Below, piece after piece: positions 51,349-59,905 of a stretch of 64,000 nucleotides of DNA (position 1 is the stretch's first letter; each line of letters opens with the position of its first letter). The notes beneath the pieces are model-generated. The model worked only from the letters and a program-made list of their open reading frames with translations, was not told where the DNA came from and made no database searches. The DNA lies in contig OZ240685.1 of NCBI GenBank assembly GCA_965199135.1, positions 1,178,001 to 1,242,000 of the forward strand, in the 5' to 3' direction. Origin of the DNA: EB88 sp965199135. GTDB taxonomy: Bacteria; Acidobacteriota; Terriglobia; Terriglobales; Acidobacteriaceae. The translations under genes and the position numbers were made by a program.

Positions 51349-53169
51349 CTATCGTCGAGCGTTCACGATCTTCGCGTTAATGACCTTGCCGTTCTTCTTG
51401 GCTGCCCGTCGCAGCGCCATCTCGCGCATCTCGCGGCCCATGCTGGTCTTGTTCATCACCATCTGGATCACGATGCCGAGCAGGTTCGACGCGGCCCAGT
51501 AGAGTGCAAGGCCGGCACCGATCGACCAGGTCATGAAGCCGAAAACCGCAGGCATGGTGATCGCCATCATGCGCTGCTGCTGCGGATCCACGCCGGGCGA
51601 AGGCGTGAGCCACTGAACGAGGAACATCGAGGCTACAAAGAAGATCGGCAGCAGGTGATACGGGTCGGGCGAGCTCAGATCCGGAACCCACAGCCAGTGC
51701 GCCTGGCGCAGCTCGATCACGTTCGACAACATGCGATAAAAGGCGAACAGGAGCGGCCACTGAATCAGCATCGGCAGGCAGGACCCGAACATGTTCACGC
51801 CATTGTCCTTCTGCAGCTTGAAGATCTCCTGGTTCATCTCCTGCCGCTTCGGGTCCGTTGCCTTGAGGTTCTTGTAACGGTTCTTGATAGCGTCCATCTG
51901 CGGCTGGATACGCTGCATTTTCATTGACGAGCGCATCATCGCGATACGCGTCGGCAGCGTCAGCAAGCTGAGCAGCAGGGTGAGGATCAGGATCGACCAG
52001 CCCCAGTTCGCAACGATGTGGTTGTGCAGCCATCGCAGGAGCAGGAACAGCGGGTCCGCCAGGATCGACCACCAGCCAAAGGAGACGATCTTGTCGATCG
52101 AGGGACCACCGTGCACGCCCTTCACTGCGGAGAGCACGCTGCGATCCTTGGGGCCGACAAACAGCCGTGCGTCCAGCATGCCGTTTGTGTCCGCTTCAGC
52201 CGCGCCGAGGACGGGTGCTGCCGTGGTCTCGTGATCCGAAGGCTTCTTCGGGTTGCGCGCCACGTCGATCGCGTTGTGCAGTGTGATCAGCGACGCGTGC
52301 GCCGGATGATCCGGCAGGAAGATGGCGGCGAAGTAGAGATCGGACACGCCGGCCCAATCGAAGTTGCCACGGAGCGTGTTGCCGCCCGAAACCTTCTTGA
52401 TGTCGACCTGCGACGCCTTGCCATTCTCGCTCTGATCGAAGTTGGCACTCGCATACTCGGGCAGCGTGAGCTGATCGCCAAAGCCCGAGGGCCAGCTGAG
52501 CGCCGCGGTGACCGGCGCGCCGCCACGCGTCACCGTGACCTGCGCATGCAACACGTAGGTCTGGTCAAACGAGAAGGTCTTCTTCACGCTGAGATCGCCG
52601 GAGGTCCAGGTGTAGGTCAGTGAGCCTGGTGCCTGGAGTGTCGGCGATGTATCTGAGGGGACGTAGAGCGCGCTGTTCAGCTCCCCGGTCAGGTTGCTGT
52701 CATAGGTGTAGAGCGACAGCGGATTGCCGAACCTGGCGGCAGCCGCGTGGTTCACAAGATCCAGTGGATGGCCTTCGGCGTCCTTGTAGTGCTTCAGAAT
52801 CCAGGAAGTCGCCTCTCCCCCACGGTTGGAGAAGGTGATGCGGTAGAGCGTGTTCTCGACCGTGATGGTCGAGACGGACGATGCTTTCACCGCGTTGGCG
52901 ACAGCTCCGGGCACGCCGCCCGGCGTACTGCCGGGCGTGCTGTTTGTGGAGGGGGCTGAGGTCGCCACCCCGGCAGCACTCCCGCTGACTGGCGCGCTAT
53001 GCTGCTGCGTGGCTGCAGGGGGAGCAGGCGCCGTCTTCTGCCGGTAGTACTGGAGGCCGAGAAAGACCAGGAGGAACAACGAGAACGCGGTCAGCAGCGA
53101 CGACGAGCCGCCCGGGCTTCCACCGGGGCCGCCTGTGCCTTGCTGGTTTGGATTTTTGAATTCTGCCAA
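51349..53169 (-). CDS. yidC: Membrane protein insertase YidC
   Basis: A 606-aa insertase. The N-terminal helix (about residues 20-40), a large beta-rich periplasmic domain (about 95-330) and the conserved five-helix core follow in order. The core has P-T-R-I-A-M-M-R-S-S-M-K-M-Q-R-I-Q-P, M-F-G-S-C-L-P-M-L-I-Q-W-P and a Lys/Arg-rich tail. The P1 domain shows the Gram-negative type. No ATG fits. TTG at 53169 gives M-A-E-F-K-N-P-N-Q-Q, as in relatives. It follows yidD by 61 nt. Confidence 0.95.
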   Translation of the reverse strand: MAEFKNPNQQGTGGPGGSPGGSSSLLTAFSLFLLVFLGLQYYRQKTAPAPPAATQQHSAPVSGSAAGVATSAPSTNSTPGSTPGGVPGAVANAVKASSVSTITVENTLYRITFSNRGGEATSWILKHYKDAEGHPLDLVNHAAAARFGNPLSLYTYDSNLTGELNSALYVPSDTSPTLQAPGSLTYTWTSGDLSVKKTFSFDQTYVLHAQVTVTRGGAPVTAALSWPSGFGDQLTLPEYASANFDQSENGKASQVDIKKVSGGNTLRGNFDWAGVSDLYFAAIFLPDHPAHASLITLHNAIDVARNPKKPSDHETTAAPVLGAAEADTNGMLDARLFVGPKDRSVLSAVKGVHGGPSIDKIVSFGWWSILADPLFLLLRWLHNHIVANWGWSILILTLLLSLLTLPTRIAMMRSSMKMQRIQPQMDAIKNRYKNLKATDPKRQEMNQEIFKLQKDNGVNMFGSCLPMLIQWPLLFAFYRMLSNVIELRQAHWLWVPDLSSPDPYHLLPIFFVASMFLVQWLTPSPGVDPQQQRMMAITMPAVFGFMTWSIGAGLALYWAASNLLGIVIQMVMNKTSMGREMREMALRRAAKKNGKVINAKIVNARR

Positions 53170-53230
53170 GGGTGGTTCGTCCCCGTCTGGATAGGTTCTG
53201 GATAAAGGCGCCCGGGGGCGCCGTGCACTT

Positions 53231-53533
53231 CTATCGTACCTGCGTTCCGGCAGGCGGATGCGCCGCGAGCTTTGTTGCATCGATCTTGCCCGTGCGCGGT
53301 GGAACCGGATCCCACCCGCCCCGGGAGAGCGGGTTGCAGCGCAGGACCCGCCAGGCGGCCATCGCGCCGCCCCGAAGCAGGCCATGCTCGGCACAGGCGA
53401 GTGCTGCGTACTCCGAGCAGGTCGGCTGGTAGCAGCAGGAGCCGCGCACCGGCGCAAACGTATGAAGGACCGGCGACACGACTCGCTTATAGAGGAGAAA
53501 GAGCCCTTCGACTGCTCGTGTACCGCCCGGCAT
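53231..53533 (-). CDS. yidD: Membrane protein insertion efficiency factor YidD
   Basis: A 100-aa protein with the complete YidD pattern: Y-K-R-V-V-S-P, S-C-C-Y-Q-P-T-C-S-E-Y-A, H-G-L-L-R-G-G, R-V-L-R-C-N-P-L-S-R-G-G-W-D-P-V-P. ATG at 53533 overlaps the rnpA stop by one base (TGATG); a GTG at 53536 is also in frame. The usual rnpA-yidD-yidC order is kept. Confidence 0.95.
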   Translation of the reverse strand: MPGGTRAVEGLFLLYKRVVSPVLHTFAPVRGSCCYQPTCSEYAALACAEHGLLRGGAMAAWRVLRCNPLSRGGWDPVPPRTGKIDATKLAAHPPAGTQVR

Positions 53534-53973
53534 CACTTCCCACCGCCCCTGCGTAAGCCGGAGCCTTTGCCCGAAGTCCTGGGACGACGCGGCAGTGGGC
53601 CATTCGCGGCACCCGCTGCCAGCCGAGCGGTGATCGTACGGAAAATGGCGTTCATCTCGTGCTCAAGTTCAGGAAAGGGCATGGTGGCCACGATCGGCCG
53701 GGGATGGAGGATCACATCGATGCCCGACGGCAGGAGCGCATGGGCGGCACGCGCAACAACACGGAGTCGCCGCTTGATGCGATTCCGCAGCACCGCCGGC
53801 CCCAGGGCACGTGGCACCGTGATCCCGAAGCGGGACGCACGCGGCGTCTCGGCATCGGGATGCAGGAGGTAGAAGAAGGAGAGGGAGGTACTCTGCAGCT
53901 TGCGACTCGCCCCGTACACCACGCCGTAATCAGCATGTCTGCGAAGGCGGATGGTACGGAGAGGTGTCGGCAT
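53533..53973 (-). CDS. rnpA: Ribonuclease P protein component
   Basis: A 146-aa basic protein that supports RNase P RNA in cutting tRNA 5' leaders. The RNR motif is clear (A-V-L-R-N-R-I-K-R-R-L-R), after an N-terminal I-R-L-R-R-H-A-D-Y-G-V-V-Y. The C-terminal ~25 residues are a basic Gly-rich extension. ATG at 53973 is 74 nt from the rpmH stop codon. The overlap with yidD implies coupled translation. Confidence 0.94.
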   Translation of the reverse strand: MPTPLRTIRLRRHADYGVVYGASRKLQSTSLSFFYLLHPDAETPRASRFGITVPRALGPAVLRNRIKRRLRVVARAAHALLPSGIDVILHPRPIVATMPFPELEHEMNAIFRTITARLAAGAANGPLPRRPRTSGKGSGLRRGGGK

Positions 53974-54047
53974 AACGTGGCTGCGATGGGGAAGCGTCTC
54001 GTCCGGGACAGCTGGTCGGCGTGTGGCGACCAGCCCCGCGAGCCTGC

Positions 54048-54203
54048 TTAGTCGCGGAAGCCGGCGGACACGGCAATCTTGTGGCGGCCCTTGGCGCGAC
54101 GACGGGACAGAACGGCAGCACCGCTCTTGGTCTTCATGCGCGTGCGGAAACCATGGGTCTTGGAACGGTGGCGACGGTTTGGCTGAAATGTACGCTTCGG
54201 CAT
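54048..54203 (-). CDS. rpmH: 50S ribosomal protein L34
   Basis: A 51-aa protein starting M-P-K-R-T-F-Q-P-N-R-R-H-R, with H-G-F-R-T-R-M and L-S-R-R-R-A-K-G-R-H-K, the full L34 signature. AAGGAG lies 10-11 nt before the ATG at 54203. A -10-like TATACT lies at 54282-54277 on this strand. It is the first gene of the rpmH-rnpA-yidD-yidC-jag-mnmE run and is divergent from dnaA. Confidence 0.97.
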   Translation of the reverse strand: MPKRTFQPNRRHRSKTHGFRTRMKTKSGAAVLSRRRAKGRHKIAVSAGFRD

Positions 54204-54754
54204 CTTGTGGAGCTCCTTGGCTCAGTCTGCTGTCCGCACTGGGAGGCTGAGAACCGGGGCCCGGGGACGAACCTTGAGTATAGCGCAGTACGCCGGAGCA
54301 GGAAAAGGGCAGGAAAAGCAACGCGCTTTCCACCGTCGCAGGGATCGCGCCCAATACTCCGCGATGCTACGCCGCACTCACTGCGTTGCCAAGCCTTTTT
54401 GGAGCACCATTCAAATGTCGAGGAAAGATTTGCAGGCCTTTCACCACTGCTTGTGCAAAGCACAGCGGCGCACAGAGCAGTGCGGAAAACAAGGTCCAAA
54501 CCGCGCTGGGACTGTGCTAGTCTGAGCCTCGCTTCGAACGATCCATGGTTGCTGCAAGTCTGTTTTTCGGGCGTTGCTTCTGGCGCCATTCCGCTTCGTT
54601 CCACAAATCGATGGACTGTCGCACTGCTGCCACACCATGGCCGCATGACGCTTCGCGGTTCTTATCGCCGTCGCGCGATACAGGCAGCAGGAGCTGACGT
54701 TTCACTATTTGTGGGTGAGAGCAGATTTGATTTTGCTGGTAAGGATTTTCTGGA
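54204..54754. other. Putative replication origin region (oriC) between rpmH and dnaA
   Basis: A 551-bp gap with no gene separates divergent rpmH and dnaA, a frequent oriC location. No canonical TTATCCACA or its complement was found by eye. Weak relatives are TTTCCACCG (about 54328) and TTCCACAAA (about 54600). AGGAAAAG is repeated with an 11-bp period at 54300-54307 and 54311-54318. The right end (about 54700-54750) is AT-rich and could unwind. The call rests on gene order and composition. Confidence 0.45.
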
Positions 54755-56305
54755 ATGAGCTTTTATGCCTCCGCACCTGCCGCTCCACTGAACCCCTGGG
54801 TTCGCATACTGGGTGCGCTCCAGAAAAAGATCAACCGTCAGACGTATGAGATGTGGTTCAAGCCCACGATGTTCAGCCACACGGATGGAAACGTTCTCGT
54901 GGTGCGCGTACCGACGGCAAAGTTTCAAAATATCGGTGATCGTTATGCTGATCTGATCGGCGAAGCCCTCGATACCCTGCGCCTGCCGTATGAGCGCGTC
55001 GACTTTGTTGTTCCCGAGGAAGAGACAGTACGGGCGGGCGATCACTCCTCGGATGAAGATCGTTTTCCTCCTGCGTCGGCCAGTGCGCCGCGCGGACTGC
55101 CGCCGGAGGCGAACCACGAAGAGCAGGGCCCCTCGCCGCACATGCGCGAGAACCCACGCGGGGTGACACGCTCCTACGGCAATGGGAGCAACACCAACGC
55201 GCACCACCCCGGCTACGCGCCTGCGCAGCCAACGGTCGGCACCCAGGCAGGCGCGCCCCAGCAGGGCCGCTTTGACTGGAACAGTGCTGCGCAGCTGAAC
55301 CCACGCTATACATTCGACGGCTTCGTCGCTGGTACCGGCAACCAGTTCGCGCGTGCCGCGGCTGCAGCGGTCGCCGAATCTCCGGCCAAGGCCTATAACC
55401 CGCTTTTTCTTTATGGCGGCGTGGGCATGGGCAAGACCCACCTGATGCAGGCGATCGGTCACGAGCTCAAGCGGCGGCAGAGTACCTCGGCTATCTGCTA
55501 CGTCTCGAGCGAAAAGTTCACCAACGAGATGATCAACTCGCTGCGCTATGACAAGATGACGAGCTTCCGCGACAAGTACCGCTCGGTCGATCTCCTGCTC
55601 ATCGATGACATCCAGTTTCTCGCGCAGAAAGAGCGCACACAGGAAGAGTTCTTTCACACCTTCAATGCGCTGCACGAGAGTGTGAAGCAGATCGTGATCG
55701 CAAGCGATCGGCCGCCCAAAGAACTTCCGGAGATTGAAGACCGTCTGCGATCGCGTTTTGAGTGGGGTCTGATCGCGGACATCCAGCCGCCTGACCTTGA
55801 AACCAAGGTCGCGATCCTGCAGAAGAAGGCCGAGTCCGAGGACCACGCGCTGCCGACCGACGTGGCGCTCTTTGTGGCGTCGAACGTGCGAACGAATGTG
55901 CGCGAGCTTGAAGGCGCACTGACGCGGCTCTTTGCCTGGTGCAAGCTGCACGGGGTCGAAATGTCGCTCACAACGGCACAGCTCTGCCTGAAGCAGTTCA
56001 TCGATACCCAGGTGCGCAAGATCACGATCGAAGCGATCCAGCGGGCGGTGGCAGAGCAGTTTGGCATGCGGGTGACCGAGCTGAAGCAGAAGAACAACTC
56101 GCGCGCCGTGGTCGTGCCGCGACAGATCGCGATGTACCTCGCCAAGCAGATGACGGAAGCAAGCCTTCCGGAGATCGGTCGCCAGTTCGGCAACAAGCAC
56201 CACACGACGGTGATGCACTCGATCGCGAAAATCGAAGATCAGCGCCGCGCGGACAAGGACCTGAACCGGATGCTGACAGCCTTGCAGGAAGAACTCGCGA
56301 CGTAG
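54755..56305 (+). CDS. dnaA: Chromosomal replication initiator DnaA
   Basis: A 516-aa AAA+ initiator. Domain I is at about residues 10-88, and a long Pro/Gly/His-rich domain II linker at about 90-180. Walker A is G-G-V-G-M-G-K-T (221-228) and Walker B is L-L-L-I-D-D-I-Q-F. Domain IV carries the DNA-binding helix-turn-helix. The family motif G-G-R-D-H-T-T-V reads G-N-K-H-H-T-T-V here, with His482 at the place of the base-contacting Asp of E. coli. ATG at 54755. It is divergent from rpmH. Confidence 0.97.
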   Translation: MSFYASAPAAPLNPWVRILGALQKKINRQTYEMWFKPTMFSHTDGNVLVVRVPTAKFQNIGDRYADLIGEALDTLRLPYERVDFVVPEEETVRAGDHSSDEDRFPPASASAPRGLPPEANHEEQGPSPHMRENPRGVTRSYGNGSNTNAHHPGYAPAQPTVGTQAGAPQQGRFDWNSAAQLNPRYTFDGFVAGTGNQFARAAAAAVAESPAKAYNPLFLYGGVGMGKTHLMQAIGHELKRRQSTSAICYVSSEKFTNEMINSLRYDKMTSFRDKYRSVDLLLIDDIQFLAQKERTQEEFFHTFNALHESVKQIVIASDRPPKELPEIEDRLRSRFEWGLIADIQPPDLETKVAILQKKAESEDHALPTDVALFVASNVRTNVRELEGALTRLFAWCKLHGVEMSLTTAQLCLKQFIDTQVRKITIEAIQRAVAEQFGMRVTELKQKNNSRAVVVPRQIAMYLAKQMTEASLPEIGRQFGNKHHTTVMHSIAKIEDQRRADKDLNRMLTALQEELAT

Positions 56306-56359
56306 CCAGCAGAAGGCATGGGTGTCGCTCTCTTCGGCAACCCCCCAACTCCCTGTTCC

Positions 56360-56496
56360 GTCATCCTGAACGATGGGAAGGACCTGCGGACCTGCGGACC
56401 GCGGCGGAGCCGTCGCCCAGGGCAATCGCAGCTCCTTCGTTCACCCAGGCTAACCCGACCTTCTGCCCAGGCTGACACGGCTGCGCTCGGGATGAC
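56360..56496. repeat. GTCATCC...GGATGAC-bounded repeat element (137 bp)
   Basis: The element begins GTCATCCTGAAC at 56360 and ends CTGCGCTCGGGATGAC at 56496, so its 7-bp ends (56360-56366 and 56490-56496) are inverted repeats. Inside lies GGGAAGGACCTGCGGACCTGCGG with a short internal duplication. It belongs to the family at 5.44, 15.46 and 20.76 kb and fills most of the gap between the convergent dnaA and M28 genes. Confidence 0.65.
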
Positions 56497-56550
56497 ACCG
56501 CCTGCGCGCCGCACACATCGCTCTCCGCGTGGGTCCGCTCCGAGCCAGCC

Positions 56551-58119
56551 TCAGTGAGCCGCAAGCTGTGCCGGATGATCCTTTGCCCCTGCAGGCAGCC
56601 ACTCCGGCCGTTCCGGCGCATCGGCGACGGCTGAGACGAGCGCGTAAAAGAACCGGTCGAAATTCCGCGCTGCTGCGAAGTCCACCGGCTGGAGGAGATC
56701 ATCCTGCGGCCGGTGATACTCGATGCGATACCACGTGCGGTAGCGCTGCTCCGCCTCCGTGCCCGGATCGTAGCCGAAGATAAAGCCCACCGCGGGCACG
56801 TTGATCTGCATGAACGGCCAATGATCCGAGCGGTGCAGCAGTCCGCGCTCGGGCTCGCGATCCGCTCGGATCTCGATGCCCTGTTTCGCAGCGACCGAGC
56901 GCACGATCGCGCCCAGCGTGGAGTCATCGACCGCAAGCGTGGTCAGCGCCTTCAACGGAAAGAGCGGTCTTAGCTGGTCGAGGTTGATGTCGGCGATGAG
57001 CGAGCCACGCAGCACCGTCGGATGCTCGGTAAACCACTCCGAGCCGAGCAGCCCTTCTTCCTCGCCGGTGAAGGCGCAGAACAGGATCGACCGCGCGAAC
57101 GCTGCACCATGCCGCCGCGCCGCCAGCTGTTCAAGCAGTGCCACATACGCTGCGTCATCGAGCGTCCCGTTGTAGATCACGTCGCCGCCGACCGGCTCGC
57201 CGACCCCGTAGCCATCGAGATGTGCCGATACTGCGAGGTACTGCCCTGGCTTCGTCGTCCCAGGCAGCACCGCGAGCACATTGTTCGCAGTGAACTCTCG
57301 GGTCGTTATGGCGAGCTTTACGTTGAGCGTAGAAGGGAGAGCAAAGGCCGGCATCGCGCTATGGGCTCTGGCCGAGGCGAGCAGCTCCGCGGCCGTGTGT
57401 CCGCTCCCGCGCAGGACCTGGGGCAGCGCTTCCCAGTTGAGCCGCAGCGTGATGTACGAGGGGGCGATGGCAGCCCTTTCGGGCTCGCGCAGCGAGACGG
57501 CCCGAGCCGTCGGCAACGGCCACCGTGGCGGCTCGAGCGGCTCCGAGGGATCATCCACCCAGAGCACGCCTGCGACATGCGCCGCCGTGAGGGCCGCGCT
57601 CGTTCCCGGGTCGGCTTTGCCGAGATGCGGCCGGAAGCAGGCAGCGATCTTGCCTTCGAGCTGCTGCCCACGGAGTTGGGCTGCCTCGCAGTAGCCAGTC
57701 CAGAGCAGTCCGGCATGGAACGCACGAGGCGTTTCCGGGGTGAGCCGCACCGCGATCTCCTGGAGGTTGCGCAGGGTGACCGGCGCGCCCGCCCCCTCGA
57801 GCACAAAGCGTGTGCCCTGTGGATCAAGGTCCAGCTTGCGCAAGGGAACAGCCTCGAAGTATGTGCCATTCTCGCCCGCAGGCTTCAGTCCCGAGCGCCG
57901 GAAGTCGTCCGCTACCATCTGCGCGGCGCGGTCATACTCGGGGGTTCCAGGCTCGCGGCCACGCATGCTGTCGCCGGAGAGCAGCTCGGTCCGGTGCCAC
58001 CAGCTCAGCGTATCCGCGTCATGGGCCTCGCGGTTGATCTCCGCATCGCGTGGATGCTGCGCCTGCGCACAGGCAGCCAGGAGCAAGGCGGAGATGAGAA
58101 AGGCGACGGCGCAACGCAT
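56551..58119 (-). CDS. Secreted M28-family zinc aminopeptidase
   Basis: A 522-aa protein. The signal sequence ends in L-L-L-A-A-C, so it may be a lipoprotein lipidated at that Cys. A PA-like insert domain (about residues 130-230) precedes the M28 peptidase domain, whose zinc ligands are in V-S-A-H-L-D-G, G-T-L-D-D-A-A, F-T-G-E-E-E-G-L-L-G-S, A-D-I-N-L-D and E-Y-H-R-P-Q-D-D. The Glu-Glu pair is the general base region. It would release amino acids from peptide ends outside the cytoplasm, alongside the S9 and S53 peptidases of this window. Confidence 0.9.
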   Translation of the reverse strand: MRCAVAFLISALLLAACAQAQHPRDAEINREAHDADTLSWWHRTELLSGDSMRGREPGTPEYDRAAQMVADDFRRSGLKPAGENGTYFEAVPLRKLDLDPQGTRFVLEGAGAPVTLRNLQEIAVRLTPETPRAFHAGLLWTGYCEAAQLRGQQLEGKIAACFRPHLGKADPGTSAALTAAHVAGVLWVDDPSEPLEPPRWPLPTARAVSLREPERAAIAPSYITLRLNWEALPQVLRGSGHTAAELLASARAHSAMPAFALPSTLNVKLAITTREFTANNVLAVLPGTTKPGQYLAVSAHLDGYGVGEPVGGDVIYNGTLDDAAYVALLEQLAARRHGAAFARSILFCAFTGEEEGLLGSEWFTEHPTVLRGSLIADINLDQLRPLFPLKALTTLAVDDSTLGAIVRSVAAKQGIEIRADREPERGLLHRSDHWPFMQINVPAVGFIFGYDPGTEAEQRYRTWYRIEYHRPQDDLLQPVDFAAARNFDRFFYALVSAVADAPERPEWLPAGAKDHPAQLAAH

Positions 58120-58193
58120 GCGATCCTGTATACCACTCCTTCCTCGCGGAAAAGAGCCGAATCTTCCTTCCTGGTGATGCGGTCTATAGCTCC

Positions 58194-58493
58194 ATGAGAG
58201 TCTCTGAAGTTTCAGTCGTGACAGTGAATGGCAGCCGCTATCTTCGCAACCTCCTCCAGCACTGGAGCCACCGCTTCCCGGTCGAACTCAACGAAGCGAA
58301 GACTGCAGGCCAAGTTGAACTGCCGCAGGCAAAGGCCACGTTCCGTGCCGAGCCCGAAGCGCTCCAGGCGACGCTGCTGCTCGCGGAGACCGCCGACCAG
58401 GATCGCGTGGAGACCGTGGTCGCGGAACACCTCCAGCGCTTCGGCTATCAGGAGACGCTGCAGTTCCCCTGGGTGCGCTCCGAGCGCGACTAG
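58194..58493 (+). CDS. DUF2218-family protein
   Basis: A 99-aa soluble protein of the DUF2218 type: R-Y-L-R-N-L-L-Q-H-W-S-H-R-F-P-V near the start, a strand-turn with A-T-F-R-A-E-P, and a final helix with V-V-A-E-H-L-Q-R-F-G. DUF2218 proteins are often near iron or siderophore genes, but nothing like that is seen here. The ATG at 58194 follows closely on TATAGC and has no Shine-Dalgarno. Confidence 0.82.
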   Translation: MRVSEVSVVTVNGSRYLRNLLQHWSHRFPVELNEAKTAGQVELPQAKATFRAEPEALQATLLLAETADQDRVETVVAEHLQRFGYQETLQFPWVRSERD

Positions 58494-58568
58494 CTTCCGG
58501 GTTGCAGGCCCGGGTTCGTCTGCTCGCGCGCGAGCCGGGTTGCACTTGGCTCTTGCTATGCTCGCTGC

Positions 58569-59711
58569 ATGTCTCGGATCGTTCGATACTGGCGCCTCCT
58601 GCTGGCGCTGGCCACCGTCCTGCCGGCGTTCTCCCCGCTTTTCGCCGCAAAACATGTGCAGGACACGGGGTTTCTCAATCGCACGATCACCATCAACGGC
58701 GTCGTCCACCGCTACGTGGTCTACCTGCCACAGAACTGGGACAAGCAGGTCAAGTGGCCCGTCATCCTGTTCCTCCATGGCTCGGGCGAGCGCGGTGTGG
58801 AAGGGCTCGACGAAACCCAGATCGGGTTGCCGGCCGCGATCCGCGTGCATCCCGAGCGCTGGCCTTTCGTCGTCGTCATGCCGCAGGTGCCCTTCAATCA
58901 CCACCACTGGACCGACCCGGACATGATGCAGACGGCTATGGGCGCGCTCTATGCCGAGGTGCACGAGTTTAACGGCGATCCGGACCGCCTCTACCTCACC
59001 GGCCTGTCGCTGGGCGGGTATGGGGTGTGGGAGATCGCGCGCGACAATCCCCGTACGTTTGCCGCGATCGTCCCGGTGAGCGGCGGGATCTTCTGGTCCT
59101 ACCAACCCTCGCGATGGAACGAGCAGACGACCCTTCCCGAGGAATACGCGCGCGTTCTGCGACGCGAGCCCATCTGGATCTTCCATGGCGCGGACGATCC
59201 GATCGTCAGCCCGCGGCAAAGCGAGATCATGTACGACGCGCTCAAAACCGCCGATGGCAATGTGCGCTTTTCCGAGTACACCGCGACCAAGCACAACGTC
59301 TGGGACAAGGCCTACAACAACCCGGAGTTGCCGCACTGGCTGCTCTCCCACTCCCTCACCTCGGACGCCAGGCTGCAGCCGGCCGCCGAGCGCGTGGTCG
59401 TGCCGGTGCACCCGGTCCCTGCGAAGATCAACCCGCAGGTCTATGACAGCTATGTCGGCGACTATGACGACAATGGTGTGCTGCAGATCACCGTCTTCCG
59501 CCAGGGCGATGAGCTGTTCCAGCGCAACCGCATCGGCGAAGTGACGGAGCTTTTGCCCGAGAGCGTCAATACATTCTTCTTTCCAAGTGGCAGTACGTCG
59601 CGGCTTACCTTTGAGCGCGACCCTGCAACGGGGCTGGTACGTGACGTCATCTCTCGCGACGACCGGCATGAGGAGCACTGGGAGCGGCGCAGACCGCATT
59701 CGACCGAGTAA
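58569..59711 (+). CDS. Secreted CE1-like esterase with C-terminal beta domain
   Basis: A 380-aa protein. A signal peptide ends near P-L-F-A-A. The alpha/beta-hydrolase has V-I-L-F-L-H-G-S-G-E-R-G, the nucleophile in T-G-L-S-L-G-G-Y-G, the Asp in G-A-D-D-P-I-V-S and a probable His in A-T-K-H-N-V-W. A beta-rich C-terminal domain of about 90 aa (Y-V-G-D-Y-D-D-N-G) resembles DUF3471. Relatives are feruloyl or acetyl esterases on plant polysaccharides. TATGCT lies 6 nt before the ATG. Confidence 0.85.
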   Translation: MSRIVRYWRLLLALATVLPAFSPLFAAKHVQDTGFLNRTITINGVVHRYVVYLPQNWDKQVKWPVILFLHGSGERGVEGLDETQIGLPAAIRVHPERWPFVVVMPQVPFNHHHWTDPDMMQTAMGALYAEVHEFNGDPDRLYLTGLSLGGYGVWEIARDNPRTFAAIVPVSGGIFWSYQPSRWNEQTTLPEEYARVLRREPIWIFHGADDPIVSPRQSEIMYDALKTADGNVRFSEYTATKHNVWDKAYNNPELPHWLLSHSLTSDARLQPAAERVVVPVHPVPAKINPQVYDSYVGDYDDNGVLQITVFRQGDELFQRNRIGEVTELLPESVNTFFFPSGSTSRLTFERDPATGLVRDVISRDDRHEEHWERRRPHSTE

Positions 59712-59905
59712 TTCCCACTTGCCGCTGTCAAGTTACGCCAGTACCCGGGCTGCTTCAGATCCAGACAACTTCTTGCCGAAGACCGCTCGCGTCCTCCCTT
59801 AGGATTGGGCCGGCCCTGCGTTCCTTGCGGGGTTGACCCAAATCAGACGAGGCCATCAGTGATCGCTCGGTTCCTGGGCGTGCGCGCATGGCCCGAGGGA
59901 TCAAG

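Noticed and set aside
54021..54758. Plus-strand open frame across rpmH and the origin gap
   Set aside because: It overlaps rpmH on the opposite strand and has no recognisable motif; dnaA has its own start at 54755.
54662..56425. 587-codon minus-strand frame opposite dnaA
   Set aside because: Antisense shadow of dnaA; codon composition mirrors the true gene.
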